DNA of 64,000 bases from Melampsora larici-populina 98AG31 (taxonomy: Eukaryota; Basidiomycota; Pucciniomycetes; Pucciniales; Melampsoraceae): contig NW_006768769.1 of assembly GCF_000204055.1 (NCBI RefSeq), positions 1,586,855 through 1,650,854 on the forward strand, in the 5' to 3' direction. The position numbers and the translations under genes were made by a program. Of the stretch, positions 36,480 to 46,779 are shown in pieces. The notes beneath the pieces were generated by a model, which ran no database searches, was not told the DNA's origin, and saw only the letters and a program-made list of their open reading frames with translations. Position 1 is the first letter of the stretch. The number at the start of each line of letters is the position of its first letter.

Positions 36480-39059
36480 TTGCCCTAAGATGGATTGATA
36501 AACTAAGATTAGCAATACATCATATGATTAGGTTTAGAAACATACAAAAAGTCATGAGTAAAATCATATGACATGTATAAATTACATCATGTGTATTGAA
36601 TTATCAATTGTAGTAAATACAACAGAAATATAACATTAATCTTCTGCATGAATGTAGTTTGTTCCAACACTTACAATCAGGGACAAAATCAGGGAACAGT
36701 GATGGAATTATCAAGCTGGATTGATTGACATGATCATAATGGTACAGGAAGGATGAAGGATTGAAGCATGTATGAATATAAATCATCACCATGTACATAG
36801 GTGACCAGACAGGGACTAGTCTGGAACCAATAGGCTCTCTGCCACAAGTGTTGTTTTCATGCTGCCTCTTCTTTCCCCTTTCTTAACTGGTCCTTTTCAA
36901 GGAGGATAGTTTTGCTGATCTGTGTGTGGTATCTGTTCTTGGTTTCAATTTATCTTTCTGTGTTAATATTTGGAGCTTTTCTGGAATGATTTCCTTTCTG
37001 AGATAGGGTAGATTTTTCTGCAATTTACTATGGAACAAGAAATATTTGGCTTTGATGTCCATGAGATGATAATTTGGCTCCTCGAGGTTGGCACAAGGTG
37101 TTAACATAGTGGAATCTGTGAAAGAGGCGAGTGACACCTGGCACAGGGAAACACGCGCAGGCTCCTAAGAGAAGAGGTGCAACAAAATGCTACACGACAG
37201 ACTCCCCCAACGAGTCTGAGCGAGGCAATGTTAGCCAGATCATTTCCTCATTGCTATGTTGTGCACTCTCCATAACCAACCTTTTCATCTTCATTACAAA
37301 GTTGTTAGAAAAAATCTATTAAAAAATCTCTCTCAGTTATTGTCATATTTATCGTAGTTCTACATTTCATCTCAACACCTTTAAACTAATTCTTCAGGCG
37401 TATTTTTTCTCTTTTTTAATAATTTTTAATTTCCCGCCCACCACCCTTCCTGTCAAACAGAGGGTTAAGTTTCTAAGTGGTGCATAACTTTCTATTCTCG
37501 TTGTTTTCATCTATCTCGACGGAGCGGGGAGCAACCCAGTGGGTAAGCTCAGCGCCGAGTTGGCCACCCACCAGCGCTCCTGACCTCTTCTTCCGGCCTT
37601 GGGTCAAAAATTTATGCAAGTTCAGGCCCCCGGGCCACCATGGGTAACAAACGTGTCTAAGTGCCAAACGAAGCCTGAAACCGATTCCCACAGATTCATC
37701 TGCATCCCTGCCTCCTTCAGATACACTTCCATGAACTTCAATGTGGTAGCATGAACCATCCACAAGGTTGTGGTAATTATACTTCCAAGAATCTCTGAAG
37801 ACATCCAAATTAATTTCAATTCTTGCTGATTTTTGATCAAAACATTTCATTGTACCAAAGAATGGAAAAAAAACTTGAAAACCCAATGGTGGTGATGAGC
37901 TCTCAAACCCAACACTGAGATTTATACTGTGCACCACTGACACACCCTACCAACATCAGATCACATCATATTGAATTGAAGCAACTGGGGCTGCAAGCAA
38001 GATCAACTTGCTACATGATGACAATGTACTTTGCAGTCACTAAATGAGCAGTCCACCACCCAAATGATCCAGTTTACACCTTGGAATGGATACTATAACC
38101 CTTAATCAGAAAATTGTCAAAATTCGAACTCCTCACTGTGAACATCATTCAACTTCCCCAAGTTAAAAGAGGAAAATGATTAATACTACAGTTTGTCATA
38201 AAAGGATCCAATACTGCACAGCTGAGCAATAACACCCACACTACATATGTGCAGCAAGCTAAATCAATAGTTTTTTATCATGTACATACAGGTCCACTCA
38301 GTTTTTTGCCCATCAGAATGAATAAATCACATGTTATACCACATGTAACTTTTTTGACTTTGAAAAAATTGTCCCAAAACTTCACCACATATAATTATGT
38401 AGCTGCTCAGGAAATATTAGTGAAGCTATTTCTTGGTGACAAAAAGGCTGTTACATGCAGTTGAGTTGATGAGATTACACCAGAGAGTTGAGTCAGTGTA
38501 TGTAGTCAATCTTTTGAATGCTTTTGTCAATCTAAAAAAAGTTACAGCATGTATTACATATGAATAACTTATCATGATGAGCAGATAACTGAGCAGAACT
38601 GTATTTACATGATAACCACCTGTTCACACCTATGTAGTGTGAGTGTTATGGCTCAGGTGTGGAGTGATAGATCATTTCATGACAAAACATACTCCCAATC
38701 ATTTTTTCCTGCCCACTTGGGGAAGTTGAATAATTTTTGCAGTGCCTTGAAGGTAAAAATTCCTTCAAATTTAAACATATGGTATTTGGAAAGATGTTAC
38801 TTCTCTTGTTTGAGCACTGTCTGTTGAAAAATAAATTGGGTGATTGTGTATCATATTGTTGAAGTTGAAAAAAAAGAAAACAGACTGATATCAATTGACA
38901 TGAAAAACAAAATCACCTGAATTGTAAGTCTGAGGTTCACATGTCATCATGATTTGGGAAAAATAATAATGAGGCAGTTTAATGATTTAACATATGTGAT
39001 TGGGTGAGAAGAGTCTATGTTGCCAAATGCCACATAACACACTCTGAAAGGGTCTGGAT
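36480..39059. other. Gene-poor region leading into the decayed third copy
   Basis: No supported gene. At 37.47-37.94 kb two overlapping minus-strand frames look mildly protein-like but neither has a domain, so a TE remnant is possible. From about 37.87 to 39.0 kb the sequence is a diverged duplicate of the upstream region of copy B. Confidence 0.45.
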
Positions 39060-39940
39060 GACCCAAAGAAGCACCTACAGTACATCAAGTCTTTTGAAGA
39101 TGTGGCCTGCTAAATCCTATCTCATTATGTCTTTTTGGAACCAAAAAACTGACAGGGCCTAGTATTACCCTGATGTGGTGTTGTGTGTAGCACCTGGAAC
39201 AGGAAACCAGAAAAATTGTATTCTGAAATCAAGATCCCAAAACATTCCAACAAAAAAGTATATTTGCAGATACTACATAGTCAATTTGCATGAGTTATTT
39301 CAAAAGCCTTCAGAGTAAGAATAGCCAGCACTTTGATTCCTTAACCTTCTTCTCCTAGATCCAAGAACCAAAATGAGCAAAGAATTGACAAGTGGGGGGA
39401 TTGAAAAAATATTACTGGACCTCCAGGTAAATATCCTATGTTTCACTTTACTATGCACCAGGCCAACTTTCTCAATTTGAGCTGTTGGTGAAGGGCTTGA
39501 AGAAACTTTGAAGAAAGCTACATGTGCACTGGTGAACGATTTCATAAGGATAAAAACAATATTCAATCTCTTTGAGTATCTCAACCCATTGACAGGTTGG
39601 CCTCTGGGTACCTCACAAGACCCAAACTTCAGTTGTATGTGTTTCCAAATAGTTAGAAATCACTTCAGATTTCAGGAGATTGGAGAAACTCCATCTTTGG
39701 GATTGATGTATGGAACTGTATCCAAAGGGAGCCTTCTTTCCAATAAAGTGCTTCATCCATGGCTTGTGGAAGTAAAAATTCAGTACGTTGAAACTTGGCA
39801 ATTTGACGGATCCACTGCACGCGCATATAAATTCAGATGATAACCTCACACAACTGATGTTACAATTGAAGACTGTATATAAATAAGAGAAAAGCAACAT
39901 GCCTACAACTTGTTAATGGCACGCAAATACTTTTGGTTTA
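39060..39940 (+). pseudogene. Decayed third copy (C) of the 647-aa secreted protein family
   Basis: Nucleotide alignment by eye to copy B: TTTTTGGAACCAAAAAACTG and AAATCAAGATCCCAAAACAT match late exon 1; GAAGGGCTTGAAGAAACTTT matches the GGGLEESLKRA block of exon 3; and CCACTGCACGCGCATATAAA with the following ACTGATGTTACAATTGAAGA matches the middle of exon 3. Stop codons and frame changes break every stretch, and the signal-peptide end and exons 4-5 are missing. The order matches the intact copies, so this is a tandem duplicate that has died. Confidence 0.75.
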
Positions 39941-40114
39941 ATTCTTTTTTTCAAAATCTACCATATGATACAAAGTCAAAAAAAGGGGATGAACGGGATG
40001 AATAAAACAAAAGATGAATAAATACAAAGCAAAGGTGAGACAAAGTCACAAAAATGGGATATGGATGACATTGAACATTTCCCCTCAAACTTTCAAAACA
40101 AATCGGACTAGTAA

Positions 40115-40978
40115 TCAAATCAAAAACATTGAAAAAACAAAGAAAGAAAACACCAAAGTGAAATGATTTGAATTTGATAAAATAGAAGTAGAGCTCGAAT
40201 CTGCATCATCACTTGGTTTATAAGAATCTAAATTTTGAAACAAGATCAAAAGTCAGTAAAATCTACAAAAAGACTTTGAAGAGAAAAAGTGGAAAAGATG
40301 TAAAGACAAACTTGTTAATGGTATTGAATTATTTGTCGAAGTTTGTTTTACCAAAGTTGAATTTGAGTTAGAAATGATGAATTTAGGGGATTGTGCAAGT
40401 ATACCAGGAAGAGCAGCGTTCTTCACAGAAAAAATTACGTTAGTTTTTCTGGATAAAGCTCTCAGGAGTTTCAGAATTGAAAAACTTACAGAAGAAATCA
40501 AAAGGAATTGATAATTTGATCCATTTATCAAAGAGCTATTTAGAGGTAAAGTAAAAAATCCTGTTGGGCTAGATTGTGATTCTTTCATAGTGATTGCAAA
40601 CCCATTTGAAGAACTAGAGAAAACCATACAATCCAATAATTAATTGATTGAATGTTCAAAGCAATGAGAATCAATATTATTTCTTGAGAACTTACTTCGA
40701 CAAGTTCGAGTTAGTATTCAAAAGTTGGATATCAAAGAAGAGTGGATCAGTAGGTAAATATTCCCAAGTGATATTATTCGGTATGTTGAAACTATTCAAC
40801 GAACAAAGATCAATCAACGATCATAACTTCACCGCATGAACGGGGAGATTTAAGAAACTCACTTCAATACAGTATCTTGAGTTGGATAAGTGATTCTTAA
40901 GGAAGAAACCAATGTTAAACTATTACTGAATAGTATGATAGAGAATGATGAGATAGATAATTTGAATGATTTCATCAT
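40115..40978 (-). CDS. GPI-anchored KNH/Kre9-like wall protein, paralog 1 (185 aa)
   Basis: Five exons: 40863-40978, 40696-40791, 40490-40613, 40312-40420 and 40115-40227, phases 2, 2, 0 and 1. Signal peptide MMKSFKLSISSFSIILFSNS, then LRITYPTQDTVLN, NITWEYLPTDPLFFDIQLLN and INGSNYQFLLISS. This pattern is typical of the Ig-like N-terminal domain of Kre9/Knh1-related Ser/Thr-rich GPI proteins (Pfam family 10342, named from memory). The C-terminus has a Ser-rich stretch (DDADSSSTSILSNSN) and a hydrophobic tail, as expected for a GPI signal. Such proteins sit at the fungal plasma membrane/wall. The same exon phases occur in the paralog at 52192-53032. Confidence 0.68.
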
Positions 40979-42354
40979 CTTGGCGTTATAAATTCACTTC
41001 GATTTGTTGTTGATAGAGCCTTATAGTTGAAGAAACAGATAGAAGATGTCGAAATGTAGCTGAAGAGATGAGTTTGCCAGAAAAGATACGCCAGAACCGA
41101 TGAGATTATATATCCATGATAAAAGTTTGTGTTTGGTCATGATTTCTAATTCGAAGAGTTGATCATCATCTTCCAAAACTCTCAATGATGGATGATCATA
41201 TGTACAGGCTCAGCAGCTCAGCATTTGTTGATCAGATCTGAAGTGTTATAAGCAAAACAAACATCACCAAATTGATCGACCGTGAATTGAAAAGTAGAAA
41301 TTCTTATTCAAGTGAAGAATTTGTGAAGTTCAACTGGAGGTGTGAGAATTTTTTCCATCGATCAACACGCAAACACAGGAAGAATCTATTCACGTAGCTT
41401 GAATTGGATCATGAGGTCAGAATGGGGCCGTTTAGAATCATCACACAAAAGTACAGTTCATCAAAAGTGAGAAATCAACACCATCAATGATTCGGCCTCT
41501 TGAATGCCGATCAATCGAAGCTCCAATTTATGAGCCATTTCGTTATGGCCTCAAGTCTGGATGTTGTTTGTTGTTTTAAACAAGACGCTGATATCCAGAG
41601 ACCCAAAATAAAGAGTGCAAATAACTAATATAACCCTAATCACTCGAATGCAAAGAACCCATAATTACAACCTCATGAACAAAATTAAACAGACAAAAAG
41701 AGCCTTTTGATAAAAAAAAATTGAACAAAAGAAATAGCATTACCATCCACCGCGTCCAAATCAGACCGTCTTGACGTCAAGACGGTCAAAAGGCCACAAA
41801 TTATCAGAACTTTGTCAGAACTTTGTCACTCGACAAATGCCTTAGCAATTGCTGAGGAATACTTGATCGTGAAGCTCTCAAACTGAGGCTTGCTTGATCC
41901 TTAGGGCCTCAGTCCCAGACTCACTCTTGGCTGAGATGCTTGAATTCAAGAGTTCAACCTGTTCATTCACTTCTGAAAACGCTTTTGATCAGAATTTGCA
42001 CATTGCCTATGTCCTCAAAAATATATTTGAATACCGATGAACAGGGAGGCGGTACAACGGTCTTCCTCGCGTTTCCTGATTGTCTACCCGGCTCTCGGTA
42101 CCCAGCGTCTCGGGAAGTGATGCATAGAGAAAAGTCCAAACGTCTTGCAGCTCTGAGTCTGGGTCAGTCATCAAAGATCATCTCAAGATCAGTGCTTTCA
42201 GAAGTAAAATCAGATTGAACAAGGACAGAAACAATTCATTCGGATCCAGGTCTATCGAATGCATCAATGGATGGACAAGAAAGGGAAGAAAGACCATGGC
42301 GGATGGCACGACATCAGATGGTTGACCAAGAGATGGAATTAGAAGATACTAGTA
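40979..42354. other. Intergenic, contains a perfect palindrome
   Basis: Upstream of the GPI-protein gene and the broken dehydrogenase. Frames at 41940-42218 and 42267-42464 have no support; the latter overlaps the start of the dehydrogenase remnant in another frame. Confidence 0.4.
41764..41787. repeat. 24-bp perfect palindrome
   Basis: The half-site GACCGTCTTGAC is followed directly by its exact reverse complement. A related imperfect palindrome is at 44927-44954. Confidence 0.85.
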
Positions 42355-43643
42355 ATGATGATTATCCAAGGATCAAAAACATCAAAAAAATCTTTGATCA
42401 GTCTCCTAATAATAAGTTTGTTTCGATGGTTATTAAATTATTCTTCAATTGCTTGGTCAAATGAAACTTGGAGAATTGGGTCCGATAGGATTGATTGGGA
42501 TCATCAAATCATACATGTTACTGGTGGCTCCGATGGTTTAGGTAGAGTAATTACTGAAACTTTGGCTATTAAGAATATGAGGTTTTTTTGGGATATTAGA
42601 CCTCTTACTGCAAATCCATCTGACTCAGGTTAGCTTTTTTTGGTTATGGACTCACTATTATTCAAATCAAGCTTGTCATTGACTTTGGTTGTCTTTATCT
42701 CTAGATGTCCATCACTATGAGTGCGACATATCGGATGCGAAAGCTGTAGAAGCTGTAGCTGATCGAGTCAAAAACGAAGTAGGAGATCCAACAATCATTA
42801 TCAATAACGTTGAAGTAGCGAATGGAACATTTATCATCGATCTTAATCCTAGTGAAATTCAGCGGTTTGCCACTTTGTCTTATAAACAATCTCATTGGAA
42901 ATCATAACTGACAATCACGATGTACCTCTTAACCACTTTGTAGGAGCTTTGGAGTGAATATAATGGCTCATTTTCACCTCTTGAAGGCTTTCTTACCAAC
43001 ATTAATTGAACTAAAGAACGGATACATCGTCAGTACAATTTCTATTGTGAATCTTGATATCATCACTAAACTCATCGCGATCATCTGTTTCTACTTGTTC
43101 TTGTCATCTCAGGTCACTGTAGCTTCAATTTTAGGCACTTTTGGCGTCTGTCAAGCTTCAGATTACTGTACTTCAAAAGCAGCTGTTTTGAGTTTACATG
43201 AATCACTTGAACTAGATTGTAGGTTCCTAAATATCCTCATTCCCACTGTATCTTTCTTTATTGAGTGAACAGAAAGATAGTAACATGAACCAAAAAAATG
43301 AATATCAGTGTTCAGGGGTTCGTGCCACTTAAGTAAGTCCAGGTAGATTGGAAACCAAAATGTTTGGACCCTGTAAGTTTTATTATTATTTAAGACCTAT
43401 CGAACTATTCAACTTCCAATCCAAAAAACTAATCAAATTTTGCTAGAACTTCTCATTAAGAAGTAAGACCACAGAACCCATTTTTATTCCCACAAGTTGT
43501 ACCTCATGATCTAGCCAAACTGGACATTTGAACATTAGGTTCATAAGTTTATCTGAATCATCAAAGTGTTTCCTTCTTGGTTGAAAGATTTGGCTCATTG
43601 GTTTGCTGGCTCTACTGAGGCTGTGATCGATTTCAATAAGTGA
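42355..43643 (+). pseudogene. Short-chain dehydrogenase/reductase (RDH/DHRS-like, membrane-anchored), disrupted
   Basis: Recognisable SDR pieces in order: a hydrophobic N-terminus (SLISLLIISLFRWLLNYSSI), the cofactor loop IHVTGGSDGLG (42355-42628), the second strand ending CDISDA and an NNVEVANG block in place of NNAG (42705-42864), VNIMAHFHLLKAFLP (42944-43028), VTVASILGTFG with DYCTSKAA carrying the YxxxK motif (43113-43218), and near the end SPGRLETKMFGP and PSWLKDLAHWFAG. Introns fit GT-AG up to about 43218. After that, a TAA falls inside the VRATLVSPG-type block (about 43330), and the distal C-terminal exon has stops and shifts. The family reduces lipid, retinoid or steroid-like substrates at the ER. 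Probably recently dead; a truncated product is possible. Confidence 0.65.
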
Positions 43644-44059
43644 AACCAGTCAGTTTTGGGGGATAAATAGATTGTGTGTGTTTTGTGCATACCTTTTTTT
43701 CAAAAAGTAGTATGAGGCACCACAAATGGCATTAGGTGTAGTTCCTTTATAATATTTGATTGCTTAAGAATCTAAAGAATGAAGATTCCGAGCGATTTTT
43801 CAGTGTGATTCATAAGAAAGTCGATGATGTTATGAATTTGAGGGAAATTTTGAACACAAAAGTCTAGATGAAATCTCTGATTCCCTCCTAAAAAAACTCA
43901 CAAGATGTGGAAAGAGAATAGTTCATCACATCACTCATAGAGTTTAGAAGTATTGGAATAGATAGAACAGTGGGCAGTGAGAACCTTCTCTTTTATTCTT
44001 TTAATTTACACTTATTCATTTCATTGAGATAAAATCCTTTTGGAGTAAAAAATCAGTCC

Positions 44060-44176
44060 TACTCACCGTGTCCGGGACGTTCGCTCTTCGACGAGCGCGC
44101 ACGACTTCCCTTTCTGCCTCAAAGGGAGTTGGTGTGCGCTCGTTGACTAGCAAATCCTACACAGACACGGTGTACT
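44060..44176. mobile_element. 109-bp foldback MITE with TACT target duplication
   Basis: The element at 44064-44172 begins CACCGTGTC and ends GACACGGTG. Internal arms (GAGCGCGCACGACTTCCC near 44092, complement near 44135) pair with a few mismatches around a short loop, so nearly the whole element folds. TACT flanks both sides (44060-44063 and 44173-44176). Confidence 0.65.
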
Positions 44177-44926
44177 AAGCATCTAAAACTGACTTTGATT
44201 CACAACTCTGGGATGTTAATTGGATATGGGTCCACATCAAACGATACAAAAATGTTTTTTTGACAATTTCAAAGGTAATGAATCATTTCATCTTAGCCAT
44301 CTTGTTTTTTGACAGAGTGGATATACATTTCATATCACCATATGCTGTTGAAACGAAAAGTACACTGGTTTTCGAATCGAATGTCTCTCTAATTTGATTA
44401 CTAGTGGAGCTGTACAGTGTCCCTGGGTGGCCATACCCAGTATTGTATCTGGGCAGAGGCCTTCGGATCACCCGTCTGTTCATTGGTACACCTTATTGAG
44501 CAGTGTGACATGGTAAAACTTTTGTATCGGTCCAAGATCTCCCTCAAGCTATTTGCGCAAGATTATGCCAGCAAATAAAGCACAGGTTTTGAACCCCATA
44601 TACCCTTATGATTTGTCTCTCAATGTCAATTGACAAGACCAAAACACAAAGCGTACCAGAGTCTTCCTATACACAATTTTGATTCAGTCTCTTACTTAGT
44701 GGTCTAGCTCGTTAGATCACTTGCTCATGATTTTAATGGTGCACTGCCTAGTTACACTTATTGTTGATCTTAGAGGTGTGCTCAGGTTTGGCTGAACTTG
44801 CCAATTGCTAAACAACGCAGCGGCCCTCTAAGGTAGCTCGGATCAAAGCTCTGAGCTCAGATTGAAGCTGCTGAACTGGGGCAGGGAACAATTGACACAC
44901 TTTCTGAAGAACAATATGCATGCCTT

Positions 44927-44954
44927 CTGACTGTCTCGACGTTGAGACGGTCAG
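44927..44954. repeat. Imperfect 28-bp palindrome related to the one at 41764
   Basis: CTGACTGTCTCGAC followed by GTTGAGACGGTCAG, 12 of 14 positions complementary. The core matches the 41764-41787 palindrome at 20 of 24 positions. Confidence 0.7.
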
Positions 44955-45257
44955 TGGCAGACGCAGTGATCATGATCAAGATTGATTGAGATTTCTCTTG
45001 CGACTACAATCAAATAGAAAAACGTAGGAAAGTCAAGAATACTGAGTTGGAGTCTTTCATACTCTCTTTCTCCTCCGCAAAAAAACCCACTCCACTACTT
45101 TACGGGTAATGGAATATCCGTGGGAAGGAGGGAGGAGGACAGATGTATTACTGTCCTCCTAACTTAACATTAAATCTCATATTTAAGTCCCAAAGAATTT
45201 CCACCTACAAGAGGTATTCTTTGCAACCACATATAATAAATCTTGTACAATCTACTA

Positions 45258-45442
45258 TGGGTGGTTTGGGGGTATGCCCCGGCGAGGTCTGGGGGTCCTG
45301 GTCCGGTGATAGACGTCTATCTCCGGATCTGGACCGCCTTGCCGGGGTGAGAGCAAAGAACCCTTATGAGGGCTTCTCTTCCCCTAAACTCTCGGGGATT
45401 TGAGCCGAGAGCCTGAGAAGACCCAACCCTCAAACCACCGTA
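45258..45442. repeat. GC-rich inverted-repeat block beyond the retrotransposon 3' end
   Basis: GGTGGTTTGGGGGT near 45260 is complementary, with one mismatch, to ACCCTCAAACCACC near 45430. Inner arms CCCCGGCGAGG and CCTTGCCGGGG, and GGTCCGG/TCTGGACC around GATAGACGTCTATC, also pair. It lies 170-350 bp downstream of the recombinase stop in element orientation, so it may belong to the retrotransposon end. Confidence 0.5.
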
Positions 45443-45609
45443 GAGTTTGACCCAACCAAACCTTACAGTTTAGAAAAATTTTGACAGCTGTACCAGGTTC
45501 AATTGCAGCGTACAGAAAATATTCAGATCTCTCGGCGATCAGGGTATCGCCAAATTCAATACCAATAGAAATCTATGTAATTCCACTATAGCGAACCTTA
45601 TGAGACAGA

Positions 45610-46719
45610 TCAATTCGACCACATCAAGTTTTTCAACAGTGTCTTCGTGCTGTTCAACTCTCTATCCGAATATTTCCTCAGATAAATCTTGTAAGCGTCT
45701 GACGCCCACCTGCCACATCTCTTCAACTCTTCTTTCTCAGCACCCAAGTTCCACCTGAGTGACGCACCTCCTATTCTAAACGAGTGCCCATGAAGCAGTT
45801 GTGTTTTCTTTGAACGACGAGCGTTCCAGATGTCACGTAGGTGATTAATCGTCTCAACTTTCCCAAGACGCTTCTTTTTCCCGTTAACCGTGATCACGAA
45901 AATTTCGTCCTCTAACTTCCGTTCCTTGAATTGGAACCACTCCTCCAGCATCGAGACTGGATCTAGCAATGAACTCTGTCGGTATAACATTATCACCTGA
46001 ATCTCGCCCGGGTTTGCCGTCTTTGCGTTATGTATCAAGATATCCACTGACAAACGATCTTCAGTCCATTTGAGGTCATTCCATCTCGGTAAGATCTTGT
46101 TTTGATCGTCAGATAACAGTTCTCCTAATCTAGCTGTTCCCCAAAACGCCATTAATGCTACACTCAGCATTGCTAACCCTTGTTCTCCTTCTCTTGGTAG
46201 CGCTTCTAATAGGATCACCAAATCTGAGATCATGACCGGAGGCCTTTTCTTATCCACCTCTCGCAGCGTCGCCTCTACCATCTGCAAAGCTTTCAAAAGC
46301 GACTTTACCGCGCCATCCACTATCGAAGGGTATTCTTCATCATGATACAAATGCCAAGCCTTAATCCCTGCTATGTATGATTTTAGTGTAGTGTATTTAA
46401 CTGATTCATCATCTACAGCTCTGTTTTCATCTTTCTTTGAGGCCCACATGACAAACATCTTCATCAACTTCGGAGATATTGGTAAGAGATCTTTCTTATC
46501 GATTTTCTTCACTACTGCAAACCGATGTAGTTTCACAATCCCTGAGTTATAACTTTTTAATGTTCCTTCTCCCCACGCTCCTCTTAGGTAATGTTGCTTC
46601 ACTTCGTCAACCTCTGAATCGTTGACTCCCAGCGCATTCTTCTTAAACATCCCGAATGGCTTTGTTATCTTCTTCAAACTGACTTCATGAGTTGTCTTTC
46701 CAAGGTGTTTCTCTTTCAT
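45610..46719 (-). CDS. Retrotransposon tyrosine recombinase (369 aa)
   Basis: Single intact frame, ATG at 46719. The N-terminal half (about residues 45-125) is a SAM-like core-binding domain (GTLKSYNSGIVKLHRFAVVK). The catalytic domain follows, with Arg197 in GTARLGELL, the HxxR box GHSFRIGG (His312, Arg315), Trp338 in CGRWAS at the second His/Trp position, and the nucleophile most likely Tyr346 in AYKIYLRKYS. It would integrate the circular cDNA of the element by site-specific recombination in the nucleus. All catalytic positions are present, so the enzyme could be active even though other frames of this copy are damaged. Confidence 0.9.
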   Translation of the reverse strand: MKEKHLGKTTHEVSLKKITKPFGMFKKNALGVNDSEVDEVKQHYLRGAWGEGTLKSYNSGIVKLHRFAVVKKIDKKDLLPISPKLMKMFVMWASKKDENRAVDDESVKYTTLKSYIAGIKAWHLYHDEEYPSIVDGAVKSLLKALQMVEATLREVDKKRPPVMISDLVILLEALPREGEQGLAMLSVALMAFWGTARLGELLSDDQNKILPRWNDLKWTEDRLSVDILIHNAKTANPGEIQVIMLYRQSSLLDPVSMLEEWFQFKERKLEDEIFVITVNGKKKRLGKVETINHLRDIWNARRSKKTQLLHGHSFRIGGASLRWNLGAEKEELKRCGRWASDAYKIYLRKYSDRELNSTKTLLKNLMWSN

Positions 46720-46779
46720 GATGACTATCTAAAGAAGGACGATGTGATCTCGATTCTTGCCAAGGACGTTGAATTATAA

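Larger units (their letters stand above)
43644..45257. other. Gene-poor spacer with small inverted-repeat elements
   Basis: No supported gene; a 66-aa minus-strand frame at 44283-44483 is unsupported. Contains the 109-bp foldback element and an imperfect palindrome described separately, and a purine/pyrimidine-biased patch at 45.05-45.16 kb. Confidence 0.45.

Noticed and set aside
37473..37943. 156-aa minus-strand frame
   Set aside because: A second overlapping frame is equally protein-like; the region is part of duplicated, decayed sequence and no domain is recognised.
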